Source: an uncultured Eubacteriales bacterium (GTDB taxonomy: Bacteria; Bacillota; Clostridia; Oscillospirales; Feifaniaceae). From it: DNA of 5,028 bases. Position numbers and translations under genes: made by a program. Below are positions 1-4,589 of the stretch, in pieces. Below the pieces are notes generated by a model. It was not told the DNA's origin and made no database searches. It was given only the letters and a program-made list of their open reading frames with translations. The stretch covers positions 1-5,028 of the forward strand of contig CABRXB010000105.1 of NCBI GenBank assembly GCA_902474785.1, written 5' to 3'. How positions within the stretch are numbered: position 1 is the first letter of the stretch; each line of letters starts with the position of its first letter.

Positions 1-200
1 GGGCGTCGCAGCCGGCCTTCAGGCTCTTCCGGCAAGGGCACAGGGCAGTCGGCTGTGTGCAGCAGCGACCCCAACGCAGCGGCAAAGGGCTTTTGGGAGA
101 GAGCAAACCGACGACCTTTGTAAACGCGTCGACTTCGCGCCTTGGCAAAGGGGCCGTTCTCTTCTGAAAGCCACGCAGGGGCGCAAGCTTCAAAGAGAAG

Positions 201-243
201 GCCGCAAAGGGGCGGGGTTTTTCGCCCCATCCGCGTTTGCGGC
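201..243 (-). terminator. Nested hairpin A, possible distal terminator
   Basis: An 8 bp outer stem (GCCGCAAA at 201-208 with TTTGCGGC at 236-243) encloses a 6 bp inner stem (GGGGCG at 209-214 with CGCCCC at 223-228). The loop is 8 nt, and a 7 nt one-sided bulge lies at 229-235. Read on the minus strand, the structure lies about 140 nt past the stop of the stalk gene and is followed by a pyrimidine run (CTTCTCTTT), so it could end or protect that transcript. The tail is not a true U tract, so the terminator role is weak. Its core is shared with the hairpin at 2605-2651. The base pairing is exact; the function is inferred. Confidence 0.35.
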
Positions 244-335
244 CTGCTCTCACTATTTCCGTTGATGTTCAGAAACCGTCAGCAGCTCTCCGGCACGCCT
301 TGAGCGAAAGAGCTCTACCCGGCAACAGCCGTCAC

Positions 336-370
336 GCGCTGCAAAAGGCTTTTTGCTACGCAATGGCGTA
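336..370 (-). terminator. Tandem or alternative hairpins just past the stalk gene stop
   Basis: Starting 8 nt after the minus-strand stop codon there is a perfect 5 bp hairpin (TACGC/GCGTA, 357-370, 4 nt loop). It is directly followed by a perfect 6 bp hairpin (GCAAAA/TTTTGC, 341-356). On the minus strand the second can extend through 336-361 with one G-U pair and one mismatch, in which case it competes with the first. The position suits a 3' end structure for the stalk gene, but no U-rich tail follows, so this is a candidate for transcript-end processing or weak termination only. Confidence 0.3.
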
Positions 371-378
371 TTTGTCTC

Positions 379-2019
379 TTATCCCTGCATCAGTTCGTCC
401 AAAGAAACCACCTTGTCTCTCGAGGGCGGCGCGGCGGGCACATCCTGCCGGCTCTCGGTCTGCGTAAAGGTCATCTCCATGACCAGTTTGCCGATATAGT
501 CGCCCTTGAGCTCCATGAGGGCGCTGCCCTTGGTGGCGCTCGACTCGGACTTCACCGCGATCTCAAAGGGAAACGCCCCGCCCACGCGCAGCGCAAAGTC
601 GACAGAGCCATCCAAAATCTTGTCGTCTCTCTCGCGCAGCGTCATGTCAAAGGTCAAAGCCTCGAGGCTGTTCCACATATCGGCATCGACCGACAGGTCG
701 CCGTCCAGCAGTCCGCTCTTGATAAACGCGGCCACCAGCGTGGCCTTGGTGTGGCTGACGCGATAGGTGGTGGTCTGTCCAAGCTCGCTCTTTTTGAGGT
801 ACTGGTCGCCATAGAAGAGCTCGAAGATATCCGCCATCTGCTGGGCGCGTTGGCCGGTGCTGCCATAGCCCGTATTGCAGGAGGCGTAGAGCACGCGGCC
901 GATGGTGATGTCGTCCGTCCCGGTCTGGGGAAGCCCGGTCAGCAGCAGCGCCATGAGCTCCTGTGTGTCGGGAAGGGCCGGCACATTGTCCACCTGAAGC
1001 CAGGCGGCATCCTCCCAGGTGGGCTCCACAGTCTTGAGCAGATTGCTCTTGAAATAGGCCGTATTCTCTTCCCCGTTGACAATAAGCGAGGCCGTGATAC
1101 GCTCAAGCAGCTTGAACATCTCGTCCATCTCTGCCGCTTCTTCCTCGTCCCAGGCCGAACTCTTGACCAGATCGGCGATGAAGTCGGGCGTCAGCGAGAC
1201 CTCTGCGTCGAGCGACAGATTGCCCCCGTGGATGAGGCCCTTGATCGTGCTCTTGGCGCTGGCGGTGTGGTGCTCGTCGTCGCCATACAGCACGGCGGAC
1301 ACGGTGCCGTCCATGCCGATGGAATAGGTCTTATCCTGCGCAAGCTGCTCCTTCAGAGAGAGCGAGAGCAGATGGTTGTAGACGGTAAAGCGGCTGTCGA
1401 TGTCCTTCACAATGGAGGCCGCATCCTCCAGCCAGACAATCTGATAGTAGGAATCCCAGTTGACATCATAGCCAACGGCCTGCGCAAAAAAGCGCACGGG
1501 GATCAAAATGCGTCCGTTGTCGTCCACCAAAGGGGGGACGTCCATCTTCACAGCAACGGTCTCATCGCCCTCGACCACCAGAGTGTCGCTGTCGAGCGTG
1601 GCTTTGACAACGGTGCCGTCTGCAAACGTGGCCGTTGCGGTGCGCGCCAGGGCATCCCAGTCCACTTTGGCGCCCATGGTCTCCAAAATGCTGCGCAGCG
1701 GCAGCATGGTGCGCCCGTCGACGATGATGGGACGGGCATCCTCAAAGGTGAGAAATTGTCCGTTGAGGTTGACGTTGAGCCCATCGGGGTAGGGGCATCC
1801 CATCTCCTCTTTCTCCTGGGTGTGCATCTGCTCAAACCAGGCGTCCCAGTCCTCTTCGGTGAAGGTTTCCCAATTGGACGTCTCATCCGTGGAAACGACA
1901 TCCATCGCCCCCTCGTTTGCAGGCAGCTCCTCGGCCAGCGCCGGCAGCGTGCCCCCCGTCAGCAGTGCAATCGCCAGCAAGACGGTCAGCAGCAGTTGTG
2001 CAGGGTTTCTTTTCTTCAT
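379..2019 (-). CDS. Secreted protein with copper amine oxidase N-terminal-like (stalk) domain
   Basis: The protein has 546 residues. Residues 1-29 form a classic Sec signal peptide: KKR basic start, Leu/Ala core, and a cleavage-like ALA before Glu30. An acidic, Trp-rich linker (about 30-80) leads into a domain at about 81-197 that carries the two hallmark repeats of the copper amine oxidase N-terminal-like family (PF07833): GRTMLPLRSILETMG (102-116) followed by VDWD, and GRILIPVRFFAQAVG (169-183) followed by VNWD. In Firmicutes this domain is a structural or wall-associated module and does not imply oxidase activity; no oxidase catalytic domain follows. The remaining 350 or so residues alternate polar and hydrophobic beta-like stretches (for example 460-530) and match no family I can name. 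The start is the second ATG because GAGGAGA lies 7 nt upstream; the ATG 27 nt earlier has no ribosome site, and its extra codons are the ribosome site itself. No membrane anchor or LPXTG motif is visible. The gene stands alone and is divergent from the sigma operon. Confidence 0.88.
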   Translation of the reverse strand: MKKRNPAQLLLTVLLAIALLTGGTLPALAEELPANEGAMDVVSTDETSNWETFTEEDWDAWFEQMHTQEKEEMGCPYPDGLNVNLNGQFLTFEDARPIIVDGRTMLPLRSILETMGAKVDWDALARTATATFADGTVVKATLDSDTLVVEGDETVAVKMDVPPLVDDNGRILIPVRFFAQAVGYDVNWDSYYQIVWLEDAASIVKDIDSRFTVYNHLLSLSLKEQLAQDKTYSIGMDGTVSAVLYGDDEHHTASAKSTIKGLIHGGNLSLDAEVSLTPDFIADLVKSSAWDEEEAAEMDEMFKLLERITASLIVNGEENTAYFKSNLLKTVEPTWEDAAWLQVDNVPALPDTQELMALLLTGLPQTGTDDITIGRVLYASCNTGYGSTGQRAQQMADIFELFYGDQYLKKSELGQTTTYRVSHTKATLVAAFIKSGLLDGDLSVDADMWNSLEALTFDMTLRERDDKILDGSVDFALRVGGAFPFEIAVKSESSATKGSALMELKGDYIGKLVMEMTFTQTESRQDVPAAPPSRDKVVSLDELMQG

Positions 2020-2405
2020 AACCGATTCTCCTCTTCTTCGTTTCATCTATGGCTTTATGCGTTTTTCATCATTTGGAGTTGCCAACATGTCGCGTTACTG
2101 GGTCGGCCCCACAAAATGTCTGTCCCCTCGTCCACGGCCGCAGCTTCAATGGCAAACGGGCGATCCTCTCATTTTCCGCCTGTGCCGCGCAGCCCGGCTC
2201 GCCTGCCAGTATGGGGCGACAGAGCCGGCGGCCATGCCCCCAATGCGGTGCGCGAGAGTGAAACGGCAACAGAGGCGGCGATTGCCGCGGTCAACTGCCT
2301 GCTCTCAAGGGTATGCGTCTTCTCTCAACGCCACAACCAGCTTTTGCGCGTTAGGGCAAATCGCCTTTTTGGAGTTTTGCACAAAATTACAACGCTGTTT
2401 CAACT
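2020..2405 (-). other. Long 5' leader of the stalk gene, no gene inside
   Basis: If transcription begins at the extended -10 promoter described at 2413-2442, the stalk gene has an untranslated leader of about 386 nt, unusually long for a simple gene. Short open frames in it lack ribosome sites and recognisable products. Visible structure on the minus strand includes a perfect GCGGC/GCCGC hairpin with a 4 nt loop (2275-2288), which competes with a GGCAA/TTGCC pairing over the same bases. There is also a GGGGC/GCCCC pairing (2213-2217 with 2236-2240), and a TTTTG-CA-CAAAA dyad (2375-2386) about 20-30 nt after the predicted start site. I do not recognise a known riboswitch, T-box or leader class. 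A nearer promoter cannot be excluded, but I found no good one. Confidence 0.4.
2027..2033 (-). promoter_or_regulatory. Ribosome binding site fixing the stalk gene start
   Basis: On the minus strand GAGGAGA sits 7 nt before the ATG at 2017-2019. This selects that ATG over the in-frame ATG at 2044-2046, which is preceded by a sequence with no purine-rich site and would add a nonsense-like MKRRRGESV ahead of the signal peptide. Confidence 0.85.
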
Positions 2406-2412
2406 TGTGCCC

Positions 2413-2442
2413 ATTATACCATGACCATCCATGCCAAGTCCA
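2413..2442 (-). promoter_or_regulatory. Extended -10 promoter firing toward the stalk gene
   Basis: The minus strand reads TATAAT at 2418-2413, a perfect sigma-A -10 box, preceded by TG and one base, which makes an extended -10 element. The best -35 is weak: TGGACT (2442-2437), 18 nt upstream and matching 4 of 6 consensus positions, as expected for extended -10 promoters. Predicted initiation is near 2405. The spacer holds two direct CATGG copies exactly 10 bp apart (2419-2423 and 2429-2433 on the plus strand as CCATG), which could be a regulator site. No plus-strand promoter is evident at the same place. Confidence 0.6.
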
Positions 2443-2482
2443 GACACAAAAAGGCGCATTTCATACGTTTTTCAGCCGCCTC

Positions 2483-2498
2483 CAAAACCAGGGTTTTG
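2483..2498. promoter_or_regulatory. 16 bp operator-like dyad
   Basis: CAAAACC-AG-GGTTTTG has perfect 7 bp arms around a 2 bp centre, the form expected of a dimeric regulator site. It overlaps a perfect TTGACA (2496-2501) on the plus strand, but no acceptable -10 follows at 16-18 nt. It lies about 40 nt upstream of the -35 region of the leftward promoter, a position suited to an activator. No regulator gene is present in the window. Confidence 0.3.
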
Positions 2499-2583
2499 AC
2501 ACAGAGGGGCAACCATTCAGGTCGAAATATGAGACCCCTTTTTGTCACCCGCTGCCTTGACCCGTGAGCGGGCCCCGACAGGC

Positions 2584-2611
2584 GGCTGCGCTTTGCAGCC
2601 TTCCTTTTGTT
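2584..2611 (+). terminator. Terminator-like hairpin ahead of the sigma operon
   Basis: GGCTGC (2584-2589) and GCAGCC (2595-2600) form a perfect 6 bp stem with a 5 nt loop, followed by TTCCTTTTGTT. This is the best intrinsic-terminator shape on the plus strand in the window, although no plus-strand gene precedes it. It could insulate the sigma operon or act as an attenuator if transcription starts further upstream. The 3' tail overlaps the outer stem of the nested hairpin at 2605-2651, so the two structures may be coupled. Confidence 0.35.
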
Positions 2612-2651
2612 AAAGGGGCGCATTGGCGCCCCATGCAATCTGCTAACAAAA
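2605..2651. repeat. Nested hairpin B, look-alike of hairpin A
   Basis: An 8 bp outer stem (TTTTGTTA at 2605-2612 with TAACAAAA at 2644-2651) encloses a 7 bp GC stem (GGGGCGC at 2615-2621 with GCGCCCC at 2626-2632, 4 nt loop). Two bases separate the stems on the left and 11 on the right. The inner core and its surroundings (AAAGGGGCG, loop, CGCCCCAT) match those of the structure at 201-243 in the same orientation and with the same left-tight, right-bulged layout. CCTTT/AAAGG (2603-2616) forms an alternative, mutually exclusive hairpin. It may be a dispersed palindromic element or a regulatory structure. Confidence 0.4.
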
Positions 2652-2666
2652 AACTCCTTTTTGAAA

Positions 2667-2694
2667 TGAAACTTGAGCGCCTTGCGCATCTAAT
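2667..2694 (+). promoter_or_regulatory. Candidate ECF-type promoter of the sigma operon
   Basis: TGAAAC (2667-2672) is the typical -35 of Firmicute ECF sigma factors of the SigM/SigW/SigX/SigV kind, whose genes are commonly autoregulated. It is followed after 16 nt by TCTAAT (2689-2694), which matches 5 of 6 bases of a housekeeping -10; the overlapping CATCTA resembles the ECF -10 CGTCTA but sits only 14 nt from the -35. Predicted initiation near 2700 would give a leader of about 70 nt. Autoregulation is inferred; TGAAAC also occurs elsewhere in the window by chance. Confidence 0.35.
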
Positions 2695-2758
2695 GGACAG
2701 ATTCCAAAAACGCCGACTTCCGACAAAACGCCCAAGGGCCGGCGACCAGCCATTGAAA

Positions 2759-2763
2759 GGAGG
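2759..2763 (+). promoter_or_regulatory. Ribosome binding site fixing the sigma gene start
   Basis: GGAGG, within AAAGGAGG (2756-2763), lies 7 nt before the ATG at 2771. It rules out the upstream in-frame ATG at 2564, whose extra 69 codons run through hairpins and promoter-like sequence. Confidence 0.88.
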
Positions 2764-2770
2764 AACCCCC

Positions 2771-3253
2771 ATGGACTTTGACGCCTTCGCCGCACGCCTG
2801 ACCGAACTGCGGCCCCGGCTGTATCGCACGGCCCGGCTGTATTTGGGAAGCGAGGCCATGGCGCTTGACGCCGTGGACGAGGCGGTGTACAAGGGGCTCA
2901 AACATCTAAAAAGTCTGCGGCAGCCAGATTATTTCGACACGTGGCTGACGCGCATTCTCATCAACGAATGCAAACAGGAGCTGCGCCGACGGGGACGCGA
3001 GCAGGTCGAGGCGCCGCCCGAGCAGGCGGCGCAGGATTTTGACGCGCTTCCCTTGAAGGAGGCGGTGCAGCGTCTTCCACAGGAGATGCGCGAAGTGGTC
3101 ATTTTGCGTTACTTTTCCGACCTCACGCTGGCGCAAACCGCCCAGGTGCTCGGGCTCGCGCCCGGCACCGTGTCCACGCGGCAGCGCCGCGCGCTGCAAC
3201 TTTTACGACTGACATTTTTACCGGAGGAAGGGAGGATCTTCGATGAATCGTGA
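2771..3253 (+). CDS. ECF-family RNA polymerase sigma factor
   Basis: The protein has 160 residues, the usual size for a minimal ECF (group 4) sigma factor. Sigma region 2 spans about residues 10-75: LYRTARLYLG, then AVDEAVYKGLKHLKSL (core binding and -10 recognition), then the family-typical YFDTWLTRILINECKQELRR (54-73). A short acidic, Pro/Ala-rich linker (about 76-93) leads to region 4 (94-147), with LPQEMREVVILRYFSDL and a helix-turn-helix (TLAQTAQVLGLAPGTVSTRQ, 119-138) that reads the -35 box. The ILINECK motif and the DUF4179-type neighbour resemble Firmicute SigV-like envelope-stress sigma factors, but I do not assign a subgroup. It redirects RNA polymerase in the cytoplasm and is expected to be held at the membrane by the product of the next gene, whose start lies inside its last codons. 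An ECF-like promoter candidate upstream suggests autoregulation. Confidence 0.93.
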   Translation: MDFDAFAARLTELRPRLYRTARLYLGSEAMALDAVDEAVYKGLKHLKSLRQPDYFDTWLTRILINECKQELRRRGREQVEAPPEQAAQDFDALPLKEAVQRLPQEMREVVILRYFSDLTLAQTAQVLGLAPGTVSTRQRRALQLLRLTFLPEEGRIFDES

Positions 3254-4589
3254 ACAGGAATACCTGGCGCTGCGTCGCGAGCTCGATCAGGCGCCGCCCG
3301 CGCTCGATCACACCCCCGACAGGGCAAAAACGCGCCTGTCCCGCAGACGTCGCACGCTTTTCCCCGCCGGAGGGCTTTGCGCCTGCGCCCTGCTGTTTGT
3401 GCTGCTGGTCAATATGTCGACCACCTTCGCCCTCGCCTGCTCGCGCGTCCCTGTGCTGCGCGAACTGGCGGCGGCCGTGGCCTTCTCCCCCTCGCTCAGC
3501 GAGGCGGTGCGCCACAACTACGTCCAGCTCATCGACCAGTCGCAAACCCAAAACGGCGTGACGGCGACAGTGGCTTATGTGATTGTCGACGAGCGCCAGC
3601 TCCACATCTTTTATACGCTCGAGCTCCAAGACGAGGCGCAGGCATATCTCACCGCCGTCCCCGCCCTTTTTTGCGAAGACGGCGCGCCGCTTTCCGGCGC
3701 CATCTTGACCTATGGCAGCCCGGACGAGCATGAGCTGCATCAGATCACCGTCGACATTGTGGAGGGCGACATGCCAGACCGTCTGCTGCTCACCTTGCCT
3801 GTCTACCGTTATCCCTCGGAGGTCATGAGCGAGCCGCTGACAGGCCCCTCCGACGCCGACCAGGAGCAGCCCGCCGCGACATTTGACTTTGAGCTGAGCT
3901 TTGACTCCTCCCGTATCCGAAAGGGTAAAATCCTGACCCTGGAACAGGCTTTTGTGCTCGACGGACAAACGCTGACCCTGACAACCATGGAGATCTACCC
4001 CACCCACCTGCGCTTAAACCTGCGCGCCGACCCGCAAAATACGGCCTGGCTCAAGGGCCTTGTCTTTTCCCTGGAAGATGCGCAAGGGCATCGCTTTTCC
4101 CGGTCGGGCGGTATTTCCGCCACAGGCGAGCCCGGCACCCCCGCCATGCTCTCCTATCGTCTGGAAAGCCCCTATTTCTACGAGAGCGACCAAATGACGC
4201 TGCGCATCGAGGGCGCGCTCTGGCTCGACAAGGACAAAGAGCGCATGCGCGTTGATCTGGCAAACGCTGCGGCAGATAATCTGCCGGAAGAGGTGTCCAT
4301 CCGCTCCATCACAAAACAGGCAAACGGGTGGGAGCTCATCTTTGAGGCGCCGCGCAAGGCCGGCCACAGCGCACAGATGCTCTTCCTGTCGACCTACTAC
4401 GACGAACAGGGCACGCCATACAGCTTCCAAAGCTGGTCGAGCGACACGCAGGGCGGGTCAAACGGGGAGGGAACCTTTTCCATGCGCTTTGAGCTCGCAA
4501 ACTACGACGAGGACGTCGTATGGCTCTCACCCGCCTATACCCGCATGACCACGCTGCCCGAACCCCTGCAATTTTCCGTCCGGGGGTGA
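3243..4589 (+). CDS. DUF4179-type membrane anti-sigma factor
   Basis: The protein has 448 residues. A cytoplasmic tail of only about 38 residues ends in a basic SRRRR (33-37). It is followed by one membrane span (about 39-57, rich in Leu, Ala and Cys), giving inside-to-outside topology. The segment right after the span (NMSTTFALACSRVPVLREL, then a region ending in VIVDERQLHIFYTLE, to about residue 140) has the layout of the DUF4179 family found beside Firmicute ECF sigma factors. About 215-345 resembles DUF5643 (SFDSSRIRKGKILTLEQ, LDGQTLTLTTMEIYPTHLRL). The last 100 residues are an unassigned beta-rich region. The ATG overlaps the sigma gene by 11 bp, with GGAGG 7 nt upstream, so the pair is probably translationally coupled. 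Inferred role: hold the sigma factor through the short tail and release it when the extracytoplasmic part senses an envelope signal. No zinc-binding HxxxCxxC anti-sigma motif is present. Anti-sigma function is inferred from family and context. Confidence 0.85.
   Translation: MNREQEYLALRRELDQAPPALDHTPDRAKTRLSRRRRTLFPAGGLCACALLFVLLVNMSTTFALACSRVPVLRELAAAVAFSPSLSEAVRHNYVQLIDQSQTQNGVTATVAYVIVDERQLHIFYTLELQDEAQAYLTAVPALFCEDGAPLSGAILTYGSPDEHELHQITVDIVEGDMPDRLLLTLPVYRYPSEVMSEPLTGPSDADQEQPAATFDFELSFDSSRIRKGKILTLEQAFVLDGQTLTLTTMEIYPTHLRLNLRADPQNTAWLKGLVFSLEDAQGHRFSRSGGISATGEPGTPAMLSYRLESPYFYESDQMTLRIEGALWLDKDKERMRVDLANAAADNLPEEVSIRSITKQANGWELIFEAPRKAGHSAQMLFLSTYYDEQGTPYSFQSWSSDTQGGSNGEGTFSMRFELANYDEDVVWLSPAYTRMTTLPEPLQFSVRG

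Larger units (their letters stand above)
1..378. other. Gene-free left flank with hairpins
   Basis: I find no supportable gene here. The only long open frame runs leftward from an ATG at 228-230 off the window edge (about 76 codons). It has no good ribosome binding site, its translation is rich in Arg, Pro and Leu without a recognisable motif, and its third-position GC is about 60 percent, well below the genes to the right. A plus-strand frame is also open over the same bases, which argues that both are chance openings in GC-rich DNA. The stretch repeats the short motif GCAAAGGG at 82-89, 145-152 and 204-211, and carries small hairpins (GCTG/CAGC at 52-63) plus the larger structures listed separately at 201-243 and 336-370. 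Confidence 0.6.
2443..2770. other. Upstream region of the sigma operon
   Basis: About 330 bp without a gene. A leftward open frame (2414-2689) and a rightward extension of the sigma frame back to 2564 both lack ribosome sites and family resemblance. The region contains a perfect dyad (2483-2498), terminator-like hairpins, a nested hairpin (2605-2651), an AAAAA/TTTTT mini-dyad (2649-2662) and an ECF-like promoter candidate (2667-2694). CTCCTTT at 2654-2660 is exactly complementary to the sigma gene ribosome site (AAAGGAG, 2756-2762). It could mask that site in transcripts that start upstream, but would be absent from transcripts starting near 2700. Confidence 0.5.

Noticed and set aside
1..230. 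Minus-strand frame open from an ATG at 228-230 off the left edge
   Set aside because: It has no ribosome site, its third-position GC is lower than in the real genes, and an opposite frame is also open. It could only be rescued by sequence left of the window.
379..2019. Copper amine oxidase enzyme
   Set aside because: Only the N-terminal-like domain is present. The catalytic domain with its topaquinone tyrosine motif and copper-binding histidines is absent, so this is a structural stalk-type module.
2020..2046. Upstream ATG adding MKRRRGESV to the stalk protein
   Set aside because: These codons are made by the ribosome binding site itself, and no second ribosome site precedes the ATG at 2044-2046.
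2069..2269. 66-codon minus-strand frame in the stalk gene leader
   Set aside because: There is no convincing ribosome site and no family resemblance. A conserved leader peptide is not excluded, but nothing supports one.
751..2424. 557-codon plus-strand open frame opposite the stalk gene
   Set aside because: It is the mirror of a GC-biased gene whose minus-strand translation has a clear signal peptide and PF07833 motifs. The plus-strand product is rich in Gly, His and Val, has no recognisable motif, and starts inside the opposite gene without a ribosome site.
2496..2530. Housekeeping promoter using TTGACA at 2496-2501
   Set aside because: The hexamer is perfect but there is no -10-like sequence at 16-18 nt; the nearest AT-rich hexamer is 23 nt away.
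2414..2689. 91-codon minus-strand frame in the divergent region
   Set aside because: There is no good ribosome site, its translation is unlike any family I know, and it runs through the dyad and hairpins and ends in the -10 box of the leftward promoter.
2564..2770. Upstream in-frame extension of the sigma factor (69 extra residues)
   Set aside because: It lacks a ribosome site at 2564, whereas AAAGGAGG stands 7 nt before the ATG at 2771. Family members begin close to sigma region 2.
3123..4007. 294-codon minus-strand open frame opposite the sigma/anti-sigma genes
   Set aside because: It is an antisense shadow; the plus strand has two family-matching, correctly spaced genes.
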